5,298 nt of DNA, taken from assembly GCA_028694565.1 (NCBI GenBank), contig JAQVKR010000222.1:1-5298 (forward strand). The letters run 5' to 3'. The position numbers and the translations under genes were made by a program. Positions 1 to 5,298 of this stretch are shown one piece after another. This DNA is from Gammaproteobacteria bacterium. Lineage in GTDB: Bacteria > Pseudomonadota > Gammaproteobacteria > DSM-26407. The first letter of the stretch is position 1; the number at the start of each line of letters is the position of its first letter. Under the pieces are notes generated by a model. It saw only the letters and a program-made list of their open reading frames with translations. It was not told the DNA's origin and made no database searches.

Positions 1-1
1 C

Positions 2-502
<501 letters not shown>

Positions 503-557
503 GAATTTTCAATAGACAGGATTTACAGGATTGACGGGATTTGAAGCGGATTGAGAG

Positions 558-610
558 TCAGTCATAACCGACTGAAAGGATATCGGTTCTCTGCAGGGCT
601 GCAGAGACCG
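558..610 (+). other. Cluster of overlapping hairpins inside the inverted repeat
   Basis: Three short stems can form between the arms. TCAGTC (558-563) pairs with GACTGA (570-575) around a 6-base loop. AACCGA (566-571) pairs with TCGGTT (583-588). CGGTTCTCTGCAG (584-596) pairs with CTGCAGAGACCG (599-610), giving about 12 bp with one bulged T. Neighbouring stems share bases, so the first and second cannot form together, nor can the second and third. None is followed by a run of T, so they do not look like intrinsic terminators. The stems are also present if the DNA is read on the minus strand. Confidence 0.5.
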
Positions 611-651
611 GGCTGTCTTGCAGTGAATGCCGACACCCCGGGTCCGCATGG

Positions 652-682
652 TTGGCACTTTCGGACGCAACCAGCGGATACT
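652..682 (+). promoter_or_regulatory. Weak candidate promoter for nudB
   Basis: TTGGCA (652-657) is one base from the -35 consensus. GATACT (677-682) matches the -10 consensus at four of six positions. The 19-base spacing is longer than ideal. The site lies between the repeat arms, so a transcript from it would run through the right arm before reaching nudB. Read-through from aspS is equally possible. This is only a pattern match. Confidence 0.2.
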
Positions 683-738
683 TCTACGACTTCAATCCCG
701 TAAATCCTGTTAATCCTGTCTATACAAGTTCTTCCCCC

Positions 739-1188
739 ATGACCGGAAAAGCATACAAGCGGCCGGAGTCGGTGCTGGTGCTGGTCTATGCCCGCACCGG
801 GGAGGTGCTGCTGCTGCGGCGGCGCGAGCCGGCGGATTTCTGGCAGTCGGTGACCGGCAGCCTGGAGTGGGGCGAGAGTCCGGCCGAGGCGGCGCGGCGC
901 GAGTTGGCCGAGGAGTCCGGGCTGTCCGCCGGCGGGCTGTCCGCGGCCGGGGTGACCCGCCGCTTCCCCATCGTCCCGCCCTGGCGCCAGCGCTACGCCC
1001 CGGCGGCGGACAGCAACCTCGAACACTGGTTCCTGCTCGAGCTGCCGGCGCCGGTGCCGGTGCGGCTCAGTCCCCGCGAACACGCCGAGTACGCCTGGCT
1101 GCCCGCCGCCGAGGCCGCCGCCCGGGTCGGCTCCTGGACCAACCGCGAGGCCATCGAGCGCTTCGTTTCCGCCGGCGAGCCCGGCTGA
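739..1188 (+). CDS. nudB: Dihydroneopterin triphosphate diphosphatase (Nudix hydrolase NudB)
   Basis: A 149-residue Nudix hydrolase, almost the length of E. coli NudB. The family removes pyrophosphate from dihydroneopterin triphosphate, an early cytoplasmic step of folate synthesis, using divalent metal. The Nudix box is complete at residues 40-62 (GSLEWGESP...RRELAEESGL) and fits GX5EX7REUXEEXGU, with the metal-binding glutamates at 55, 58 and 59. NudB-specific segments are also present: YKRPESVLVLVY at 6-17, DFWQSVTGS at 33-41, QRYAP, EHWFLLELP and SWTNREAIERFV near the end. The ATG at 739 is chosen because YKRP and the following strand are conserved at the N-terminus of the family. The frame is open further upstream, but that part would translate the repeat arm (NPVNPVNPV). 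No Shine-Dalgarno sequence precedes this ATG; the bases before it are pyrimidine-rich. Its place next to aspS matches the E. coli order. Confidence 0.95.
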   Translation: MTGKAYKRPESVLVLVYARTGEVLLLRRREPADFWQSVTGSLEWGESPAEAARRELAEESGLSAGGLSAAGVTRRFPIVPPWRQRYAPAADSNLEHWFLLELPAPVPVRLSPREHAEYAWLPAAEAAARVGSWTNREAIERFVSAGEPG

Positions 1189-1245
1189 CGGGTCTGGTTC
1201 CGGCCCCGGGCGCCGCCTCGGGGTTTCGGGAAACCTGAAACAGTC

Positions 1246-1272
1246 TCCGCAATCGGCGTAATCTGCGGCTAA
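1246..1272 (-). repeat. Second nonamer array with GATT every 9 bp, after nudB
   Basis: On the plus strand the units read TCCGCAATC, GGCGTAATC and a weaker TGCGGCTAA. On the minus strand this is GATT repeated at a 9-bp step inside CGCAGATTA / CGCCGATTG. The spelling around GATT differs from the array before nudB, but the period and the fixed GATT are the same. The orientation matches the right arm of that element. Immediately before it, GGTTT (1222-1226) and AAACC (1231-1235) form a small hairpin, and CCCCG/CGGGG form another around 1204-1221. The hydrolase start codon lies 28 bases after the array. The array has only two good units, so it is less certain than the first. Confidence 0.55.
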
Positions 1273-1300
1273 GCGGAACAACAGGCACAGAGTCCGACGC

Positions 1301-1978
1301 ATGACCAACGAACGGAAGGATGAGGCCCCCGGGAGCGTCCCGGTGGTGCTGCTGCACGGGCTGTGGATGCCGGGGCTGGAGATGAGCCTGCTGCAGCACC
1401 GCCTGGAGAGGCACGGCTGGCACTGCCGGCGCTTTACCTACACGACCTTCCTGGGTTCGGTCGACGACAGCGTGGACGCGCTGGGCGCCGTGGTGGCGGA
1501 GCTGGGTTCGCCCCGGGTCCACTTCGTCGCCCACAGTCTCGGGGGGCTGCTGCTGCGCCACTATTTCAACGACCGGCCGGAGGCGCCCGCGGGCCGGGTG
1601 GTGACTCTCGGCACGCCCCACGGCGGCAGCAAGGTCGCCCAGGTGCTCAACGGGCTCGGGCCGCTGGGCTGGATGCTCGGCAACGGCCGCCGGATGGGGC
1701 TCATGGGCGATGCGCCGGCCTGGCCGCCGGGGCGGGACCTGGGCGTCATCGCCGGCACCCTGAGCATGGGCCTGGGGATGGTGGTGCCGGGGCTGGACAG
1801 CCCCAACGACGGCACGGTCGCGGTCGCCGAGAGCCGCTGCCCGGAGATGGCCGACTATCTGGAGCTGCCCGTCAGCCACATGGGCCTGGTCCTGTCCGAG
1901 CAGGTGGCCGAGGCCGCCTCCGCCTTCCTCGCCGGCGGCCGCTTCCCGCACGGGGTGGAGGGTGATGCTCCGGAGTGA
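1301..1978 (+). CDS. Alpha/beta hydrolase, lipase/esterase-like, substrate unknown
   Basis: A 225-residue alpha/beta hydrolase. It opens with a short polar tail and then the first core strand and oxyanion-hole motif VVLLHGLWM (15-23). The nucleophile elbow is VAHSLGGLLLRHYF (76-89), with Ser79 as probable nucleophile. It has Ala-x-Ser where many members have Gly-x-Ser. LGTPHGGSK (103-111) is typical of triacylglycerol-lipase-like hydrolases. The likely remaining triad members are Asp170 in SPNDGTVAVAES (167-178) and His193 in SHMGLV. No signal peptide or membrane segment is visible, so a cytoplasmic location is inferred. Possible substrates are esters, lipids or thioesters; sequence does not decide. 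The ATG at 1301 has only a weak AGAG eight bases upstream. The E. coli cluster has no gene here, so this looks like a lineage-specific insertion. Gly- and Arg-rich antisense frames over this gene are shadows. Confidence 0.88.
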   Translation: MTNERKDEAPGSVPVVLLHGLWMPGLEMSLLQHRLERHGWHCRRFTYTTFLGSVDDSVDALGAVVAELGSPRVHFVAHSLGGLLLRHYFNDRPEAPAGRVVTLGTPHGGSKVAQVLNGLGPLGWMLGNGRRMGLMGDAPAWPPGRDLGVIAGTLSMGLGMVVPGLDSPNDGTVAVAESRCPEMADYLELPVSHMGLVLSEQVAEAASAFLAGGRFPHGVEGDAPE

Positions 1979-2115
1979 AGGCCCGGCAACCGCCGAACGA
2001 CGGAACCGCCATGATTTGCCTTTTTCGCTCAATCAGCGTGGATGGCCTCAATCCGCGGCGGAAGCGTTCCCGCCCCGGGATGCGCGGCGGCGCGCAAGCC
2101 CGGCCTTGCCGTATC
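1979..2115. other. Spacer between hydrolase and yebC promoter, no gene seen
   Basis: No convincing coding frame covers this stretch. A possible weak terminator for the hydrolase is GGCAA (1985-1989) pairing with TTGCC (2016-2020), followed by five T (2021-2025). However, the stem is only 5 bp and the loop is long. Further small stems are CGCT/AGCG (2026-2038) and GCAAG/CTTGC (2094-2109). A short open frame from about 1975 to 2163 is rich in Arg and Pro and lacks a ribosome site, so it is judged non-coding. Confidence 0.4.
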
Positions 2116-2144
2116 CTCCGGCGCCTCCGGCGTCATGGTAGAAT
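2115..2144 (+). promoter_or_regulatory. Extended -10 promoter for yebC (and probably ruvCA)
   Basis: TAGAAT (2139-2144) matches the sigma-70 -10 hexamer at five of six positions. It is preceded by TG at 2136-2137, giving the extended form TGnTAGAAT. At the usual distance upstream there is no good -35 hexamer (CTCCGG at 2116-2121), which is common for extended -10 promoters. Transcription would begin near 2151 and give a leader of about 50 bases before yebC. The upstream part is made of two tandem copies of CCTCCGGCG (2115-2123 and 2124-2132). Because the yebC-ruvC and ruvC-ruvA junctions are tight, this promoter probably serves all three genes. Confidence 0.6.
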
Positions 2145-2191
2145 CTGCCCATTTAATCCGTGATTCCGTACCATTCGACGAATCCAAGCGC

Positions 2192-2195
2192 GAGG
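2192..2195 (+). promoter_or_regulatory. Ribosome binding site of yebC
   Basis: GAGG sits four bases before the ATG at 2200. The spacing is short but the core is clear, and it supports this start, which gives the invariant MAGHSKW N-terminus. Confidence 0.6.
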
Positions 2196-2199
2196 TTTT

Positions 2200-2943
2200 A
2201 TGGCAGGTCACAGCAAGTGGGCGAACATCCAGCACCGCAAGGGCGCCCAGGACAAGAAGCGCGGCAAGCTGTTCACCAAGCTCATCCGCGAAATCACCGT
2301 CTCCGCCCGGATGGGGGGAGGTGACCCGGCGGCCAATCCCCGGCTGCGCGCGGCCATCGATGCGGCGCTGTCCAACAACATGCCCAAGGACACCATCGAG
2401 CGCGCCGTGAAGCGCGGTTCCGGCGAGATGGATGGGGAGAGCTACGACGAGGTGCGCTACGAGGGCTACGGCCCCGGCGGCGTGGCGGTGATGGTGGACG
2501 CCATGACCGACAACCGCAACCGCACCGTGGCCGAGGTCCGCCACGCCTTCTCCAAGTGCGGCGGCAACCTGGGCACCGAGGGCTCGGTGGCGTTCCAGTT
2601 CACCAAGACCGGGCTGCTGAGCTTCCCCGCCGGCACCGACGAGGACGCGGTCATGGAGGCGGCGCTGGAGGCCGGCGCCGAGGACGTGGTGACCAACGAC
2701 GACGGCTCGGTGGAGGTGCTCGCCACTCCGGAGAACTTCCACGAGGTGCTGGAGGGCCTCAAGGGCGCGGGGCTGGAGCCGGAGTTCGCGGAGGTGACCA
2801 TGCGGGCGGCCACCAACGCCGACCTCGATCTCGACAACGCCGGCCAGATGGTGCGGCTGCTGGAGATGCTGGAGGATCTGGACGACGTGCAGAAGGTCTA
2901 CTCCAACGCCGAGATCTCCGACGAGATCCTGGCCCAGCTCTGA
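2200..2943 (+). CDS. yebC: YebC/PmpR/TACO1 family protein
   Basis: A 247-residue member of the YebC family, one residue longer than the E. coli protein. The start [20 protein letters not shown] is the family signature. [11 protein letters not shown] follows, then [15 protein letters not shown] (59-73) and the highly conserved [12 protein letters not shown]...NRNRT (89-109). [15 protein letters not shown] begins domain 2-3, and an acidic C-terminus ends ISDEILAQL. Family members have been described as DNA-binding regulators (Pseudomonas PmpR) and, through mitochondrial TACO1 and later bacterial work, as translation factors that help ribosomes through difficult stretches such as prolines. Which role applies here cannot be seen. 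It lies 53 bases before ruvC, the usual gammaproteobacterial neighbourhood. The ATG has a GAGG four bases upstream, and a good extended -10 lies about 55 bases upstream. Confidence 0.97.
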   Translation: MAGHSKWANIQHRKGAQDKKRGKLFTKLIREITVSARMGGGDPAANPRLRAAIDAALSNNMPKDTIERAVKRGSGEMDGESYDEVRYEGYGPGGVAVMVDAMTDNRNRTVAEVRHAFSKCGGNLGTEGSVAFQFTKTGLLSFPAGTDEDAVMEAALEAGAEDVVTNDDGSVEVLATPENFHEVLEGLKGAGLEPEFAEVTMRAATNADLDLDNAGQMVRLLEMLEDLDDVQKVYSNAEISDEILAQL

Positions 2944-2996
2944 GCACCGGTGAAGCGCTTCCGCCACGATCGCACGCCACCCCGGGGCATCCGCCC

Positions 2997-3521
2997 GTGC
3001 CGCTGATTCTCGGCATCGACCCCGGCTCCCGGATCACCGGCTACGGGCTGGTGCGGGTGGAGGGCAACCGCAGCGCCTATGTCGCCAGCGGCGAGGTGCG
3101 GGTGGAGGGGGAGGCCCTGGCCGAGAAGCTGCACCACATCTTCACCGCGCTGAGCGCGGTGATCGAGGCCCACGCCCCGGACGAGGCGGCGGTGGAGCAG
3201 GTGTTCATGCACCGCAACCCCGACTCGGCCCTGAAGCTGGGCCAGGCCCGGGGCGCGGCCATCTGCGCCCTGGCCGCCCACGGGCTGCCGGTGGCCGAGT
3301 ACACCCCCCAGGAGATCAAGCGGGCGGTGGTGGGCGGCGGCCGGGCGGTCAAGGAGCAGGTGCAGCACATGGTCAAGGCGCTGCTGAACCTGAGCGAGGT
3401 CTCCTCGGCGGACGCCGCCGACGCCCTCGCGGTGGCCCTGTGCCACGGCCACACCGGCCAGACCCTGGCGCGCATGGGCGCGGTGACCATCCGTGGCCGG
3501 CGGGGAGGGCGGTGGCGATGA
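2997..3521 (+). CDS. ruvC: Holliday junction resolvase RuvC
   Basis: A 174-residue endonuclease of the RNase H fold that cuts Holliday junctions symmetrically as a dimer, working with RuvAB. E. coli RuvC has 173 residues. The four acidic catalytic residues are present: Asp8 in ILGIDPGSRITGYG, Glu67 in AAVEQVF, and Asp139 and Asp142 in SADAADALAVALCH. The DNA-contacting LKLGQARGAA (79-88) and YTPQEIKRAVVGGGRAVKEQV (102-122) are also typical. The start is GTG at 2997, because the family begins a few residues before the first catalytic Asp and no in-frame ATG lies between the yebC stop and this point. Only a weak GGGG (2984-2987) precedes it. Its stop overlaps the start of ruvA as ATGA, so the two are probably translationally coupled. 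The C-terminus is Arg- and Gly-rich (RGRRGGRWR), as is common. Confidence 0.96.
   Translation: MPLILGIDPGSRITGYGLVRVEGNRSAYVASGEVRVEGEALAEKLHHIFTALSAVIEAHAPDEAAVEQVFMHRNPDSALKLGQARGAAICALAAHGLPVAEYTPQEIKRAVVGGGRAVKEQVQHMVKALLNLSEVSSADAADALAVALCHGHTGQTLARMGAVTIRGRRGGRWR
3502..3509 (+). promoter_or_regulatory. Ribosome binding site of ruvA inside ruvC
   Basis: GGGGAGGG lies within the last codons of ruvC, eight bases before the ruvA ATG at 3518. It selects that ATG over upstream in-frame codons and allows ruvA to be initiated independently as well as by coupling. Confidence 0.7.
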
Positions 3522-4120
3522 TCGGGCGCCTGCGCGGAGTCATCCTGGAGAAGCGGCCGCGCTGGCTGCTGCTCGACGTGCATGGCGTGGGCTACGAGAT
3601 CGAGGCGCCCATGACCACCTTCTACCGCCTGCCGGCGGTGGGCGCGGAGGTTTCCCTGCATGCCCACCTGGTGGTGCGCGAGGACGCCCACCTGCTCTAC
3701 GGCTTCATGGAGGCGCGCGAGCGGGTCCTGTTCCGCGCCCTGATCAAGGTCTCCGGCGTCGGAGCGCGCCTGGCGCTCGCCATCCTCTCCGGCATGGAGG
3801 CCGACAGCTTCGCCCGCTGCGTCCAGGACGGGGACGTCGCCGCGCTCACCCGGTTGCCGGGCATCGGCAAGAAGACCGCCGAGCGGCTGGTGGTGGAGAT
3901 GCGCGACCGCCTCGCCGACTGGGGGGGCGGCGCGGTGCTGCCCGCCTCCGACCGGCCGGGCGGAAGCGGCGCGCCCGCCACGCCCGTGGACGACGCGGTC
4001 AGCGCCCTGATGGCGCTCGGCTACAAGCAGGCCGAGGCGGCGCGGGCGGTCAAGTCCGTCGCCGCCGAGGGGCTCACCAGCGAGGAGATCATCCGCCGCG
4101 CCCTGCGCGGCATGGTCTGA
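3518..4120 (+). CDS. ruvA: Holliday junction branch migration protein RuvA
   Basis: A 200-residue protein (203 in E. coli). Tetramers bind the four-way junction and load RuvB rings. Domain I begins MIGRLRGVILEKRP and has DVHGVGYEIEAP (20-31). The acidic pin residues Glu55 and Asp56 lie in VVREDAHLLYGF (52-63). Domain II carries the two helix-hairpin-helix motifs, KVSGVGARLALAIL (77-90) and RLPGIGKKTAERLVVEM (112-128). A flexible Gly/Pro/Ala linker spans about 135-155. Domain III, which touches RuvB, follows (VDDAVSALMALGYKQAEAARAV) and ends with a helix IIRRALRGMV. The frame is open upstream, but the ATG at 3518 has a good ribosome site and gives the family N-terminus. It overlaps ruvC by four bases. 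Unlike the usual arrangement, ruvB does not follow at once but begins 251 bases later. Confidence 0.97.
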   Translation: MIGRLRGVILEKRPRWLLLDVHGVGYEIEAPMTTFYRLPAVGAEVSLHAHLVVREDAHLLYGFMEARERVLFRALIKVSGVGARLALAILSGMEADSFARCVQDGDVAALTRLPGIGKKTAERLVVEMRDRLADWGGGAVLPASDRPGGSGAPATPVDDAVSALMALGYKQAEAARAVKSVAAEGLTSEEIIRRALRGMV

Positions 4121-4288
4121 TCCGGCCCCCGGCAGTGCATCGAAAAGACGGTAAGCAGAAGATTATCGTTGATTTTTCAAGTGCTTGCAGGCGGACCCCG
4201 GCGTCCGGTGCGCGGCCGTAGACGCGGTTCCGCTTCCCGTGGTGCGGTGTCGGGAGGCGAAGCCTGCTAGAAAATTCACGCGAGCCAG
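4121..4288. other. Structured non-coding spacer between ruvA and ruvB
   Basis: No gene is seen here. An AT-rich patch (4141-4180) stands out from the GC-rich surroundings. CGGAC (4192-4196) pairs with GTCCG (4203-4207). A longer hairpin has arms at 4226-4239 and 4251-4264: a 4-bp base, one C-A mismatch, then 9 bp, with two G-U pairs in all and an 11-base loop. TGCTAGAAA (4265-4273) resembles an extended -10 and could start transcription toward ruvB. On the minus strand CTGCAA (4185-4190) and GATAAT (4162-4167), 17 bases apart, form a weak promoter pointing back into ruvA. A small RNA or leader is possible, but the sequence alone does not prove one. Confidence 0.4.
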
Positions 4289-4318
4289 CGCCAACCCGCG
4301 GTTTGGCGGTTTTTGTTT
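4289..4318 (+). terminator. Probable intrinsic terminator between ruvA and ruvB
   Basis: CGCCAA (4289-4294) pairs with TTGGCG (4303-4308) around an 8-base loop, CCCGCGGT. It is followed by G and then TTTTTGTTT. The 6-bp stem and T-rich tail fit a rho-independent terminator on the plus strand. It would end transcripts from ruvCA before ruvB, or act as an attenuator for a promoter just upstream. The ruvB start is about 55 bases downstream. Confidence 0.6.
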
Positions 4319-4361
4319 GCCCAATCCGAACTTCATGGTTCCATAGAGATGTTCCAGTGCC

Positions 4362-4368
4362 GGAGAGG
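4362..4368 (+). promoter_or_regulatory. Ribosome binding site of ruvB
   Basis: GGAGAGG ends three bases before the ATG at 4372, with its GGAG core six bases away. This is a clear ribosome site, one of the best in the window. A weak promoter-like pair, TTGCCC (4317-4322) and CATAGA (4342-4347), lies between the terminator and this site but is spaced 19 bases apart. Confidence 0.7.
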
Positions 4369-4371
4369 CCG

Positions 4372-5298
4372 ATGACCGAGCGCCTGATTGCCGCCGAGAC
4401 CCGTCCCGAGGACGTCGCCGTGGAGGAGACCATCCGCCCGGTCCGCCTGGCCGACTACGTGGGCCAGGCCTCCGTGCGCGAGCAGATGGGGATCTTCATC
4501 GACGCCGCCCGGCGCCGGGGCGAGGCGCTCGACCATGTGCTCATCTTCGGCCCGCCCGGGCTCGGCAAGACCACCCTGGCCCACATCGTCGCCAACGAGA
4601 TGGGCGTGGGGCTGAAGCAGACCTCCGGCCCGGTGCTGGAGCGTCCCGGGGACCTCGCGGCCCTGCTCACCAACCTGGAGCCGCGCGAGGTGCTGTTCGT
4701 GGACGAGATCCACCGGCTCAGCCCGGTGGTGGAGGAGGTCCTCTACCCGGCCATGGAGGACTACCAGCTCGACATCATGATCGGGGAGGGGCCGGCGGCG
4801 CGCTCCATCAAGCTGGACCTGCCGCCCTTCACCCTGGTGGGGGCCACCACCCGCGCCGGGCTGCTCACCTCGCCCCTGCGCGATCGCTTCGGCATCGTCC
4901 AGCGGCTGGAGTTCTACGGCGTGGAGGAGCTGGCGCGCATCGTCACCCGCTCCGCCGGCATCATGGCCGTGGGCATGACGCCCGACGGCGCCCACGAGAT
5001 CGCCCGCCGCTCCCGGGGCACCCCGCGCATCGCCAACCGCCTGCTGCGGCGGGTGCGCGACTATGCCGAGGTGCGGGCCGACGGCCAGGTGAACCGGACG
5101 GTGGCCGCCGAGGCCCTGGCCATGCTGGACGTGGACGCCATGGGCTTCGACCTCATGGACCGCAAGCTGCTCGGCGCCCTGATCGAGAAGTTCGATGGCG
5201 GGCCGGTGGGCATCGACAGCCTGGCGGCGGCCATCGGCGAGGAGCGCGACACCATCGAGGACGTGCTGGAGCCCTTCCTCATCCAGCAGGGCTTCATC
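4372..5298 (+). CDS. ruvB: Holliday junction branch migration ATPase RuvB (3' end outside window)
   Basis: The first 309 codons of the AAA+ motor that pumps DNA through RuvA-bound Holliday junctions as hexameric rings. E. coli RuvB has 336 residues, so roughly the last 30 to 40 are missing. Walker A is GPPGLGKT (60-67) and Walker B is LFVDEIH (108-114). The RuvA-contacting hairpin region lies around [17 protein letters not shown] (131-147). Sensor 1 is GATTR (157-161), the arginine finger is Arg170 in SPLRDRF, and sensor 2 is Arg219 in [12 protein letters not shown]. The start of the C-terminal winged helix is seen ([16 protein letters not shown]...[10 protein letters not shown]). All key residues are intact. 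The ATG at 4372 is supported by GGAGAGG and by the family start, in which RLI precedes the PEDV segment. The 251-base distance from ruvA, with a terminator in between, suggests at least partly separate transcription. Confidence 0.97.
   Translation, partial: MTERLIAAETRPEDVAVEETIRPVRLADYVGQASVREQMGIFIDAARRRGEALDHVLIFGPPGLGKTTLAHIVANEMGVGLKQTSGPVLERPGDLAALLTNLEPREVLFVDEIHRLSPVVEEVLYPAMEDYQLDIMIGEGPAARSIKLDLPPFTLVGATTRAGLLTSPLRDRFGIVQRLEFYGVEELARIVTRSAGIMAVGMTPDGAHEIARRSRGTPRIANRLLRRVRDYAEVRADGQVNRTVAAEALAMLDVDAMGFDLMDRKLLGALIEKFDGGPVGIDSLAAAIGEERDTIEDVLEPFLIQQGFI

Larger units (their letters stand above)
512..723. repeat. Imperfect inverted repeat built of 9-bp GATT units, framing the aspS-nudB spacer
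   Basis: The left arm (512-545) and right arm (691-723) are reverse complements over about 33 bp. By eye there are two mismatches and one extra T. The arms are separated by 145 bases. Each arm is itself a small tandem array. On the plus strand the left arm reads ACAGGATTT, ACAGGATTG, ACGGGATTT, with GATT starting at 520, 529 and 538, and a degenerate further copy at 549. The right arm carries the same units on the minus strand, seen as AATC at 694, 703 and 712. The spacer is visibly more AT-rich than the genes beside it. No transposase gene is present. It could be a small non-autonomous mobile element, a pair of dispersed nonamer arrays, or a transcript-folding element. The repeat is certain; its function is unknown. 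Confidence 0.85.

Noticed and set aside
652..738. Upstream extension of the nudB frame
   Set aside because: The extra 29 residues translate the nonamer array (NPVNPVNPV), are absent from the family, and have no ribosome site; the ATG at 739 fits NudB length.
1067..2032. Long minus-strand open frame of 321 codons over nudB and the hydrolase
   Set aside because: It is rich in Arg, Gly, His and Ala, spans two well-supported plus-strand genes and their spacer, shows no recognisable domain, and is the shadow expected in very GC-rich DNA.
2027..2056. Two CTCAATC copies 19 bp apart, possible third decayed array
   Set aside because: A 10-mer (GCGGATTGAG) is shared with 546-555, but the spacing is 19 rather than a multiple of 9 and nothing repetitive lies between, so chance is likely.
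1975..2163. A 62-codon plus-strand frame after the hydrolase
   Set aside because: It overlaps the yebC promoter, is Arg/Pro-rich, has no recognisable motif and no clear ribosome site.
2029..2967. Long minus-strand open frame of 312 codons opposite yebC
   Set aside because: It lies opposite a clearly real yebC. Its Leu/His/Gly/Val-rich translation has no family motif and no ribosome site was seen.
2898..3691. Minus-strand frames opposite ruvC and ruvA
   Set aside because: Both overlap genes with intact catalytic motifs and have biased low-information composition, so they are codon-structure shadows.
4181..4290. tRNA-like or rRNA-like fold in the ruvA-ruvB gap
   Set aside because: The long hairpin first suggested a structured RNA gene, but there is no acceptor stem, T-loop GTTCRA motif in the right place or anticodon arm, so a tRNA is excluded.

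Overview
The window is a strongly GC-rich stretch of a bacterial chromosome. All real genes lie on the plus strand, in the order aspS (3' end) - nudB - alpha/beta hydrolase - yebC - ruvC - ruvA - ruvB (5' part). The aspS-nudB-yebC-ruvC-ruvA-ruvB order is the classic gammaproteobacterial arrangement. A true NudB-type Nudix protein next to aspS, and protein sequences close to those recalled for Escherichia coli and Pseudomonas, point to a high-GC gammaproteobacterium. I cannot fix the genus from sequence alone.

Region by region: positions 2-502 hold the C-terminal end of aspartyl-tRNA synthetase. Positions 503-738 are an unusual non-coding spacer. It is framed by two inverted copies of a short tandem 9-bp array with GATT every 9 bp, and smaller hairpins lie between them. 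nudB (739-1188) follows. A 112-bp spacer carries a second, differently spelled array with the same 9-bp GATT spacing. Next come a small serial alpha/beta hydrolase (1301-1978), which is not part of the E. coli version of this cluster, and a 221-bp spacer with a good extended -10 promoter for yebC (2200-2943). ruvC (2997-3521) overlaps ruvA (3518-4120) by an ATGA junction. A 251-bp spacer with strong hairpins and a probable intrinsic terminator separates ruvA from ruvB (4372 to the window end, incomplete).

How the genes work together: RuvA, RuvB and RuvC form the branch-migration and resolution machine for Holliday junctions. All visible catalytic residues are intact. YebC is a conserved translation- or transcription-associated factor often encoded beside ruvC. 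AspRS charges tRNA-Asp. NudB feeds folate synthesis. The hydrolase is an accessory enzyme of unknown substrate.

The coding content is ordinary housekeeping. I found no new gene system. The parts most worth a second look are the spacers: the GATT-nonamer arrays around nudB, and the long structured gap that splits ruvA from ruvB.
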